From NCBI GenBank assembly GCA_025359565.1, contig JANYFY010000026.1:123360-187359 (forward strand): a stretch of DNA of 64,000 nt. Reading direction: 5' to 3'. This document shows, piece after piece, positions 10,130 to 18,678 of the stretch (its first letter is position 1; every line of letters begins with the position of its first letter). Position numbers and translations under genes: made by a program. The notes beneath the pieces were generated by a model. It was not told the origin of the DNA. It did not search any database and saw only the letters and a program-made list of their open reading frames with translations. This DNA comes from Gammaproteobacteria bacterium. GTDB lineage: Bacteria; Pseudomonadota; Gammaproteobacteria; Steroidobacterales; Steroidobacteraceae.

Positions 10130-10586
10130 ACTATTGACCGTGCGCTGGCTGTTAGGCGCCAGTTTGCTGCAGGCTAGCGTTCCGGGTATTGCTGCCTGTG
10201 GTGTTTCGGTGACGGGCTTAAATTTCGGATCCTATAATGTCTTTTCGACTGCACCACTTCGTTCGGTGGGTAGTTTAAGTGTTACCTGTAATGAGAGGCT
10301 CGCACCGTTGGTGACCATCACTCTAGGTCCCAGCGCTAATACCGGCGTCACTAATCCACGTGGGTTGCGTAAAAGCGGCAGCGCCGATGTCTTGCGCTAC
10401 AATTTGTTTGTCGATGCTGCGTTTTCGCAATTATGGGGTGATGGGATATCTGGGGGTGTAGTTTTAAGCAACCGAGTCACTCGCAATGCAGCTTGGAACG
10501 CGCTCGTATATGGCAACCTACCTGCTTTGCAGAATGTTTCGCCAGGAAGTTACAGTGATAGTCTATTGATTACCATTATTTGGTAA
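10113..10586 (+). CDS. SCPU domain minor pilin or tip subunit, CsuE-like
   Basis: Last gene of the pilus operon and the usual place of the tip adhesin. It has 157 residues with a signal peptide ending near GIAA-CGVSV. The domain keeps TGLNFGSYNVFS, a second Cys in LSVTCNERL, an arginine-rich GLRKSG loop, and ends in VSPGSYSDSLLITIIW. The start is GTG at 10113 with AAAGGAG 5 bases upstream and overlaps the usher end by 17 bases. It is about half the length of CsuE, which has two domains, so it may be a one-domain tip or a terminating subunit. Confidence 0.75.
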   Translation: MKQPLRLLTVRWLLGASLLQASVPGIAACGVSVTGLNFGSYNVFSTAPLRSVGSLSVTCNERLAPLVTITLGPSANTGVTNPRGLRKSGSADVLRYNLFVDAAFSQLWGDGISGGVVLSNRVTRNAAWNALVYGNLPALQNVSPGSYSDSLLITIIW

Positions 10587-10852
10587 GGTCCGGATACGGT
10601 GACGTTAAGCGGAGCGCAGTTCGCAAAATATCATTACATGCAGATATTAAAGATGAAGTGGAACGTCGTCTTAATCATGCCGGGATGCGTTTACTTAGTA
10701 AAGCAGAGATGGAGTTGACTATGGGTCAACCCGAATTAAACATGTACTTTACCTATCCTAAGGCACTGGGAGCTACTTCCGCAAACGACCCTTATTACGG
10801 CCGACAAGATTGCTGCACTTTGAGTATTTGGACTTCTTTACGCTGTTGCTAG
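10580..10852 (+). pseudogene. Remnant of an unrecognised protein, fused to the glgX remnant
   Basis: A 90-codon frame opening at TTG 10580 just inside the end of the preceding pilin gene. Residues about 20-78 look like real protein (EVERRLNHAGMRLLSK, QPELNMYFTYPKALG, CCTLSIWTSL), a pattern of a small exported protein of unknown role. There is no signal peptide or convincing ribosome site, and the frame ends where similarity to GlgX begins (about 10840). It is probably the 3' part of a gene left after a deletion. No function is proposed. Confidence 0.35.
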
Positions 10853-11392
10853 TGGCGTAGGGCGTACCCATGTTGTTGGCCGGCGATGAAATGGCACATA
10901 CTCAGCAAGGTAATAATAACGCCTATTGTCAAGACAATGAGTTGACATGAATAGACTGGTCACTGACAAAGGAGAAACAGCATTTATTAAACTTCTTCTG
11001 CCAGCTGACGCGGATTCGTCGCGCACATCCCGCTATGCGACGGCATCGCTTTGGAACCCAAGGGAAGTCCGGTAGAAATCCAATGGCATGGAGTTCGGCT
11101 AAATCAGCCTGATTGGAGCGATCAATCGCGCTCTTTGGCGCTACATCTGAGATATCAAAGTGAGCAAATCCAAGATCAAATCTATCTCGTCGCCAATGCG
11201 TTCTGGGAACCACTTGAATTCGAGCTGCCGTTTCTAAGTGAGCATCGATGGGCCTTGTGCATCGATACCTCGCTCCAGCCGTGTGCTGATATTTTCGGTC
11301 CAGGTAGTGAGGGTCAACTAGGGTGTCAGTCAAGCTATTTTGTGGCACCGCGCAGCGTCGTAGTGTTAACTGCGTCAAGTTTTGTATGCTAG
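10840..11392 (+). pseudogene. glgX: glgX remnant: C-terminal part of glycogen debranching enzyme
   Basis: The translation shows GVPMLLAGDE, QQGNNNAYCQDNEL, the RRAHPAMRRHRF stretch, then IQWHGVRLNQPDWSD and ANAFWEPLEFELP, all diagnostic of the GlgX C-terminal third. The first two thirds, with the catalytic residues, are gone. In-frame TAG at 10858-10860 sits where homologs have Gln, TGA at 10948-10950 sits where they have Trp, and a frameshift near 11050 moves the reading to the frame that ends at 11392. It cannot make an active debranching enzyme. It lies directly before the damaged glgP. Confidence 0.85.
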
Positions 11393-11479
11393 CGCGTCGT
11401 TTAGAGGAGTAATTCACTCAAGGTTTTCTGTGCGTGTCCGATATGGGGCTTACTGTGTAAAAGCCCGAAAGGCACCGCG

Positions 11480-13714
11480 ATGCGCAAGCAAAAATTTACT
11501 GCAAATCCAGATCGTAAAGAGCTCCTCAGCGCGGTCAATTTTCATATGGAGGTATCACTCGGGAAAAATCCTCAGAATGCCTCGCTAGAGGATTACCACT
11601 TGGCGCTGGCGATGGCGATTCGCGAACCTGTGATTCGTGCACTGAATGCTACCGATGCGCGTGTGCGTAGTTCTGGAGCCAAGCAAATACACTACCTGTC
11701 GATGGAGTTTCAGATTGGACGCCTACTAGGCAACAGTCTTTGCAACTTAGGTTTATACGACACTTGCGCGGAAGCTGCCGATGAACTCGGCATTAAGCTT
11801 GTTGATATCTTGGAAAGCGAAACCGATCCGGCGCTCGGCAATGGCGGGCTAGGGCGGTTGGCCGCGTGTTTTCTCGATTCGTTGGTGAGTATGTCCTACC
11901 CCGGGTACGGCTACGGAATTAACTATCAATTCGGCCTATTTAGGCAGTCCTTTGCCAATGGGTTCCAGCACGAACAGCCAGATAACTGGGCGGTTCATGG
12001 CACGCCGTGGCATATCGAGAGACGTGATCAGAGCTCCATGATTCCGCTCTACGGCCGCATAGATTCCAGTATTGACGCGGAAGGCCAGTATGAACCCCAT
12101 TGGCTTGGCTGGAATACGATTATAGGAGTCCCTTCAGATATTCCAGCAGTAGGGTTCGGTGGAACGAGTGTGAATTTTCTGCGTTTGTACACAGCGAGCG
12201 CTCCTTCCGAATTTGACATGGCAATTTTTAATGGTGGGGACTATCTACGCGCGATGGAACATCAGGTAGCGGTGGAGACTGTGTCAAAGGTGCTCTATCC
12301 CTCTGATTCCGCTGAAGCTGGCCGAGAGTTACGATTCATTCAAGAATATTTCTTTGTGTCGTGCGCTATGCGCGATATATTCAAACGGCATATCAGTAAC
12401 GGCCATAACGTTACAGAATTTAGCCAGCATAATGCGATTCAACTCAATGACACCCATCCGACGCTTGCAGTAGCAGAACTGATGCGCACTCTTATTGACG
12501 AGCACTCTTTGAGTTGGGATAACGCTTGGGAGATTACTCAGCGAACCACCGTTTACACAAATCACACTCTTTTGCCGGAAGCGCTTGAACGTTGGTCCGC
12601 GGCGTTGTTTGAAAAAGTGCTTCCGCGACATTTACAGATTGTTTATGAAATTAATCGTCGGTTTCTTGCGGAGGTTGAACTTAAGCATCCGATGGATGCT
12701 GAGTGTTTGGAAAGAATGTCAATTGTACAAGAGCATCCGCGTAAAGAAATTCGGATGGCACATTTAGCTATCGTGGGCAGTCACTCAATCAACGGTGTAG
12801 CGGAAATGCATTCTGATTCAGTGAAGAAAACCCTGGTACCAGATTTCTACGATCTATGGCCGCAGCGATTCAATAATAAGACTAATGGCGTAACACCACG
12901 ACGTTGGTTACTTAATTGCAATAATCGTCTGGCTACCTTGATTAGTGAGGCGCTCGGGCGGGAATGGATTGAGGATTTGGATCAACTTATCGCACTTGAG
13001 AGCCTGGCGAAAGATTCGAGTTTTGTGCAGAATTTTAAGGCTATCAAGCGTGCTAACAAAGTAGATCTCGCTCAGCGTATTCGCAGCACGACCGGAATTA
13101 CAGTTAATCCGGATTCCATGTTTGATGTACAAATTAAACGAATTCATGAATATAAACACAAGGTTTCGGTTGCCGAGGCAATTGTCCCGGCCGCAGATCT
13201 GTCAGAGCAAATTTCGACCGCAGGCTAGGAAGCCTCGGGTACAGGAAATATGAAATTAGCTATGAATGGCGCACTCACTATTGGGACTTTAGATGGTGCA
13301 AATGCGGAAATTGCGCGTGAGGTAGGGAGTGCCAATATTTATATTTTCGGTCTAACAGCAGATCAAGTAGTTGACGTGCGCAATCGCGGTAGTGCGGCTC
13401 GCGAAATATTCGATTCGAACAGAGACGTTCACCGAATTATTACTCGTTTGCTGGATGGAACGTTTTCGGCCGAGGACCGCACGCTGTTTTCTCCAATCGT
13501 GCATTCACTGTTGGATCAGGGTGACTTCTACCTGCGTTTGGCTGATTACGGCGAGTATGCCGCCACACATGAGCAAGTTGCCGCTGATTTCCAAGATGCG
13601 GACGCTTGGGCTAGTCGGGCAATCCTCAACGTAGCCCGAAGTTCACGATTTTCTAGTGATCGTACGATCCGTGAATACGCGAACGATATTTGGGATCTGA
13701 CACCGGTCGTATAG
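11480..13714 (+). pseudogene. glgP: Glycogen/maltodextrin phosphorylase with internal deletion and in-frame TAG
   Basis: Family enzymes release glucose 1-phosphate from alpha-glucans. The first 582 codons contain YLSMEFQIGRLLGNSL, DPALGNGGLGRLAACF, LNDTHPTLAVAELMR and NGVTPRRWL. At about 13160 the HEYK motif jumps straight to VAEAIVPAADLSEQ; about 70-75 residues, including the glycine-rich KAAPGY active-site loop, are missing in frame. TAG at 13226-13228 then precedes EASGTGNMK, which holds the pyridoxal phosphate lysine, and the same frame continues to 13714. The product would be inactive. Expected intact length is about 800 residues; here 743 codons with the stop. Confidence 0.88.
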
Positions 13715-13724
13715 TGGAAACGCT

Positions 13725-14672
13725 GTGTTCGTGCATTTTCGTAACACGTCCCTATTTCGGATATTGGCGGTGCCACTACTCATGTTAATGACGTTATTAT
13801 GCGAGGTTCTCGAGACAGCTTCGACAGCGACGAGTTCTGACATACAGGCTGGCCTCTTGGGATCGTTTGACCCGCATCTCGATCAACTTCTCGTGTCGCA
13901 ACATGACTCCGAGTGGCGCGATTTAGTGGATGGTCTATCACTGGCGCTATCGGCGACGGAGCCGTTGGTACGCCCGAAAGCGCCGTCAGGCGCGGGTGCT
14001 CAGGGAGATCGATCTGCGAGCCCAACTACTTTCGGATTGGGCCTGCAGTACACACCTTTTGGCTATTACTTTGCGAATCTGTCGCTTGTGGGTTATGCAA
14101 ATCGGTCTACCCGTAAGAGTTGGAATCCAGACTTTACTTATTGCGTCGGATATAACGACCCGACTGCCTACACACTGTCGCTCACTTACTGCAACTATGG
14201 CGGAAACCGGATCTCACCGATCGCCAATCAAGTACGCACCGACTTTGCCTCGGGTACTTGGACACTGGCCTATAAATTCGCCTTAGCGCCGGAGGTTGCT
14301 GATCTTTTCCTAATTGACACCCGTGGAACGATCGGGTGCCAAATTGCGTATCGTGGGTCGCAAAAATACCGGGATGCACGAACCAACACCTACCAGGGTT
14401 TTCGGGACTCTGCGGCGGTAGGGTGTAAGTATCCGATCTATGGAAACTGGTATTTCAACTTTGAACTGAATCGGTATATGCATCCTGGGCAGAAGCAACC
14501 TTGGGATCCCGATTACACCTATGGATTCGGCTATTTTGAGTGGCATCGCGGGACATTTTCGATCTAGTACAAAAATTACTCGGCTAACCGCTACCCAGGC
14601 ACCTTGCTAGAGCGCGGTAGTGGGACTTTTTCTAACGGAGCTATTTCAATTAATTGGAGATGGAGTTTTTAA
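13725..14672 (+). pseudogene. Predicted outer-membrane beta-barrel protein interrupted by TAG near its end
   Basis: Not assigned to a named family. A hydrophobic N-terminus (residues about 10-28) is followed by a linker, then about 200 residues of alternating aromatic and polar strands (FGLGLQYTPFGYYF, YTLSLTYCNYGGNR, GTWTLAYKFALAP, YGFGYFEWHRGTFSI). TAG at 14565-14567 stops the frame at residue 280. The same frame then continues 34 codons with YKNYSANRYPG and ends GAISINWRWSF before TAA. A C-terminal Phe is the usual barrel-assembly signal, so the segment after TAG looks like the true end. No other damage is visible. The gene follows glgP by 10 bases. Confidence 0.6.
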
Positions 14673-14691
14673 ACGCTAAGGAGAGCATTAC

Positions 14692-15021
14692 ATGCAATTA
14701 GAACATTTGGTTGAGGGCGAGAATTTAGTAGTAACCATAAAAGAGAAGCGCCTCGACGCGTTCGTAGCAGTGCACTTCCGCGAAGAGATGACTCGACTCA
14801 TTGATGAGGGTAACAACAACATTATATTCGATATGAGTCATGTTAACTTCATCGATAGTAGCGGTCTTGGTGCAGTGGTATCGGTATTTAAACACATTGG
14901 AAATAAGGGGCGGCTACATATTTGTGGCGCTAGTGCTGGCGTAATGGCGGTACTAAAATTGACACGCATGGATCGCGTGTTAAAAATATTTGAGAGCCGT
15001 GACGCGGCGCTCATTGCCTAA
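14692..15021 (+). CDS. STAS-domain anti-sigma factor antagonist (RsbV/SpoIIAA type)
   Basis: Small cytoplasmic partner-switch protein of 109 residues, all STAS domain. The phosphorylation motif NFIDSSGLGAVVS lies at residues 52-64, with Ser56/Ser57 in the position phosphorylated in SpoIIAA and RsbV. When unphosphorylated, proteins of this family bind the cognate kinase and release its other partner. TAAGGAG-type spacing precedes the ATG. It opens the regulatory block and is followed 17 bases later by the nucleotidyltransferase. All hallmark residues are present. Confidence 0.9.
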   Translation: MQLEHLVEGENLVVTIKEKRLDAFVAVHFREEMTRLIDEGNNNIIFDMSHVNFIDSSGLGAVVSVFKHIGNKGRLHICGASAGVMAVLKLTRMDRVLKIFESRDAALIA

Positions 15022-15038
15022 ATAACAGGAGCGATGCA

Positions 15039-16190
15039 ATGAAGGCCATGATATTAGCCGCAGGAAAAGGTACACGGATGCGCCCGATTACTTTCTCGGT
15101 GCCGAAACCGATGATTCCGATGTTAGGTAGACCCGTTATAGAAACTATTATCGATCAACTGTCGCGCAGCGGAGTGCGGCAGATCATGATCAATACTAGT
15201 GATCTGCCTATGCACATACAAGGAGGTCTAGGCGATGGGCATCGGTTGGGAGTGCAGCTTTGTTATTCCTTTGAAGGGACTAAAACCAAAGATGGGTTCT
15301 TGTCGATTCCTATTGGCTCAGCGGGGGGCATGCGGCGAATCCAGGATTTCTCTCAATTTTTTGACGTTACCTTTGCAGTTGTTTGCGGCGATGCAATGAT
15401 CGACTTGGATTTTTCAAAAGCACTAGAATTTCACCGCAAGCATCATGCCTTAGCGACAGTAGTCCTACGTGATGTTGCGCGGGATGAGGTCTCTAAATAT
15501 GGCATCGTTAAACTTAACGCAGATGGGCGAGTCGCCCAGTTCCAAGAGAAACCTAAAGTAGAAGAAGCTATTTCCTGCGTCGCGAATACGGGCATTTATA
15601 TTTTTGAGCCCAAAGTCATTGACTACATACCCCACGGCGTACCTTACGATATTGGAAGCCAGCTACTGCCGGATTTGGTGGCGCGCGGTGAGCGCTTCTA
15701 TGGCTATAAGGCCGATTTTAACTGGATTGGTGTCGGTAGACTTCAGGATTACCACGTATGTCTGACGCGGCTATTAAAAAATCCACCGCTTAACTTCACA
15801 CGACCTGGAACCGAAGTTCTTCCAGGGGTATTTGTAGGTGTAGGCCTTGCTGTGGATTTCAGCAAAATACACGTTGAGGGACCTGTTTGCATAGGGAGTG
15901 GGACGCGCATCGAGCCGGGAGCTCGCATCATTGGTCCTACGGCTATTGGGGCTAATTGTTACATCGAGGCATCAGCCACCATAGAGCGATCGTTTATTGA
16001 CGACTACAAGCGAGTCAAGGTCGGAGCAAGGATTGCAGATCAGGTCGTCTTCGGTTCCAATGTTATTCATATCGATGGGAGCCACGAAAAAATAGCGCAG
16101 AGCGAGTGGGGTAATAAGTTAGCGGATGTGCGTGAGTCACCGGGACTTGATAATCACAGCGTTGATAGCCTCTTAACAGCGGCAGGGTAG
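15039..16190 (+). CDS. Sugar-1-phosphate nucleotidyltransferase with left-handed beta-helix domain
   Basis: Predicted to make an NDP-sugar (GDP-mannose or glucose type) from a sugar 1-phosphate. It has 383 residues. The nucleotide-binding loop LAAGKGTRMRP is at residues 6-16, with FSVPKPMIPMLG next, the metal/sugar site VVCGDAMIDLDF near 112, and FQEKPK near 167. Residues about 260-350 show hexapeptide repeats (VCIGSGTRIEPGARIIG, TAIGANCYIEA). The base and sugar specificity cannot be read from sequence. Position between the antagonist and kinase genes of the partner switch suggests a polysaccharide or glucan output. Confidence 0.85.
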   Translation: MKAMILAAGKGTRMRPITFSVPKPMIPMLGRPVIETIIDQLSRSGVRQIMINTSDLPMHIQGGLGDGHRLGVQLCYSFEGTKTKDGFLSIPIGSAGGMRRIQDFSQFFDVTFAVVCGDAMIDLDFSKALEFHRKHHALATVVLRDVARDEVSKYGIVKLNADGRVAQFQEKPKVEEAISCVANTGIYIFEPKVIDYIPHGVPYDIGSQLLPDLVARGERFYGYKADFNWIGVGRLQDYHVCLTRLLKNPPLNFTRPGTEVLPGVFVGVGLAVDFSKIHVEGPVCIGSGTRIEPGARIIGPTAIGANCYIEASATIERSFIDDYKRVKVGARIADQVVFGSNVIHIDGSHEKIAQSEWGNKLADVRESPGLDNHSVDSLLTAAG

Positions 16191-16201
16191 GAGCTAAAAC
16201 C

Positions 16202-16636
16202 ATGACGGATATGGAGCATTTTCAGCTAATTGTACCAGCAACTATCATGGATGCCCGTATCGCTACCGATACCATATCGAATCTATGCGCGCGCTTTAAC
16301 GAAGAAGATCTCGCGATGTTCTCGACTGCGTTAATGGAAATTCTTGTTAACGTGGTGAAGCATAGTTATCGGTTAGCCGAGAAAGCTCATATGACGGTTC
16401 GGGTAGTTCTAGGCAAAGAGTCTATCAAGCTTATAGTCGAGGATGTGGGTTGTGGAATGACTACGGAGCAGTTTGATTTAGCGCCCAACGAGGTCAACTT
16501 TGATCCAACCAGTACCTTAAACCTTCCGGAAGGAGGGATGGGTTTAGCCATTGTCAAGTCGGTCATGGACGGGGTTCAATATGAGCAGATAGACGGTGTA
16601 AACCGTCTAACGGCAGTTAGGCGTTGGTCATCGTGA
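16202..16636 (+). CDS. RsbW-type anti-sigma factor / serine protein kinase
   Basis: GHKL-fold kinase expected to phosphorylate the STAS protein and to bind a sigma factor or other target. It has 144 residues. The N box is EILVNVVKHSY with Asn50, the G1 box is EDVGCGM (80-86) and the G2 box is PEGGMGLAIVKSVMD (109-123), so the ATP site is intact. It lies 11 bases after the nucleotidyltransferase. Its TGA overlaps a GTG (GTGA) that begins the following glycosidase frame. Together with the STAS and SpoIIE proteins it forms a complete partner switch. Confidence 0.9.
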   Translation: MTDMEHFQLIVPATIMDARIATDTISNLCARFNEEDLAMFSTALMEILVNVVKHSYRLAEKAHMTVRVVLGKESIKLIVEDVGCGMTTEQFDLAPNEVNFDPTSTLNLPEGGMGLAIVKSVMDGVQYEQIDGVNRLTAVRRWSS

Positions 16637-18678
16637 ACTGGGCTACTATTCGGGTGCCTGCTAATTGGTATTTGTCCGGATATGATTTCAGTGGTATAGC
16701 CTGGTATAGCAAGACAATCGAACCACTCCCGACGCTTGCAGATGCGATCGACATTGTTGAGTTTGAGGGAGTGGATTACTTGGCCGACGTTTGGATGAAT
16801 GGCTCTTTTGTAGGTAGCCACGAAGGGTATTTCGGGCGTTTTTGGTTTGACGTTACCCCGAAACTTCGCAGCCGCATTGGAAATCGTTTAACCGTCAAAG
16901 TCTCTTGTCCCACCGAGACGCCGGGGACCACGTGGTCTTTGCACAAGCGCCAGATCAAGGGTGTACTCAATAATCACGACACTAGGCCGGGCGGTGCGTG
17001 GACTATGCGCGGCCAAGAACGAAGCTCGGGGGGTATCTGGCAATCAGTACGCATGCATCGTGCCCGCACACAGGCACTGACACAGCTAACGGTCAATGCG
17101 CACGCCGATCTGGCGCGGGAAAGCGCGCTGGTTTCTATAAGTCTAGATACCTACTCGCGCTACTTAATACGCGCGTCGCGTTTTCACATTCAAATAAGCC
17201 CTGCCAATTTCACCGGTCCGATTGTAAATCATGTGTTTAATGTCGCCACCTTGCCAGCGGGGCGCAACAAAGTGGCATTGCATATAACGTTACCACACGC
17301 GGCACTTTGGTGGCCTACTGAGTTTGGCGCTCAAAATCTTTATAACATCGAAGTAGAAGTCATTGATAAAAACGGTCAATTACGCGACCGAGTGAGAGGT
17401 CGATTTGCGGTGCGAACTGTACAACGCGATCCTGTCACCGGACTTTGGAGTGTAAATGGGCAGCGTTTGTTTCTGCGCGGAACTAATCATATTGGCACAC
17501 ATTGGCTTGCAGAACTCGATCGCACTCGCGCACGCGGCGATCTTACTCTGATGCAACATGCACATATTAATGCCGTAGGAGTTCACGCGCATGTCGCAAC
17601 GCAGGCTTTCTATGACGTCGCTGATGAACTTGGAATGTTGTTGTGGCAAGACTTTCCGCTACAGTGGGGTTATCAAGATGACGTTGAATTTCATGATAAA
17701 GCGATTCGACAAAGCACTGAGATGGTGACGCAATTATTTAACCATCCGGCTATTTTCGCCTGGAGTATGCACAACGAGCCGCCTTGGGATGCCGCCTAGA
17801 TGCAATATCTTTACGATGATTATTCCGAAACCCAGAATAAAACATTAGACAACGATCTTCTCAATAATGTAAGGAAATTAGACGCAACTCGGTATGCTCA
17901 GTCATATTCTGCGGTCGCGGAGCATACGTGGTTTGGATGGTACTCGGATACTTGGAAGAAATTTCTTGAACCCACCCGCTTATCTCTGATTACTGAATTC
18001 GGTGCGCAGGCATTACCAGATGAAGAGACGCTTAAAACAATTATCTCATTACAAGATTTATGGCCAAGCACCGGTAAACAATGGCGGATATGGGAATACC
18101 ATAATTTTCAAAAAAAGAAAAATTTTGAAAACACCAAAATAGACAAAGGTAAAAATATTGAAGAGTTTATGGAGAACTCGCAACGTTATCAGGCTCAGCT
18201 CGTGCAAATTGCGGCGGAGGCCTATCGACGTCAGAAATACGTGCCGGTCGGCGGGATATTCCAATTTATGTTCGTCGAACCTTGGGCTTCCATGAGTTGG
18301 GGAGTAGTTGATTATCGACGGAATCCGAAACCGGGGTTTGCGGCGCTTGCACGTGCCTATCAACCCTTGCTTGCAAGTTTGACATTACACGAGTTTGAGT
18401 ACCATAAAGGCACTCAACTAGCGATGCCCGTTACTGTAATAAACGATACCAGCCAGGATATCCTGTCCGCTCATATTGCTGTCGATTTACGTTGCGGCCC
18501 ATTAGTAGTGGCCAAGAGTGTGTATAGCGCCACTATTCCTCACGACAGCGTCGTTGCTATTAAGCCCTTTGATGTCATTTTTTCTGCATTGGGCGCATGT
18601 CAGTTAGGCACTCAAATTGATTTAGACGGAGACACTTTAAGCGTAAATCACTATGACGTGAATGTGCTTCATGAGTAA
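16633..18678 (+). pseudogene. Glycoside hydrolase family 2 gene, N-terminally short and split by TAG
   Basis: GH2 (beta-mannosidase/beta-galactosidase-like) protein. From GTG 16633 the frame begins inside the sugar-binding domain (VPANWYLSGYDFSGIAWY); the signal peptide and first strands seen in relatives are missing. Other motifs are EGVDYLADVWMNG, IKGVLNNHDTRPGGAW and the acid/base Glu in WSMHNEPPW. TAG at 17797-17799 follows directly, and the same frame goes on with MQYLYDDYSETQN, the probable nucleophile in LITEFGAQALP and a C-terminal Ig-like domain up to 18678. Family alignment from memory puts Trp at the TAG. The part before TAG lacks the nucleophile, so it would be inactive alone. Confidence 0.75.

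Noticed and set aside
10858..17799. Genome-wide reassignment of TAG to an amino acid
   Set aside because: Many intact genes here end normally in TAG, such as waaA, cysE, adk, kdkA and hppA, so TAG is a regular stop in this genome. Local readthrough is still possible.
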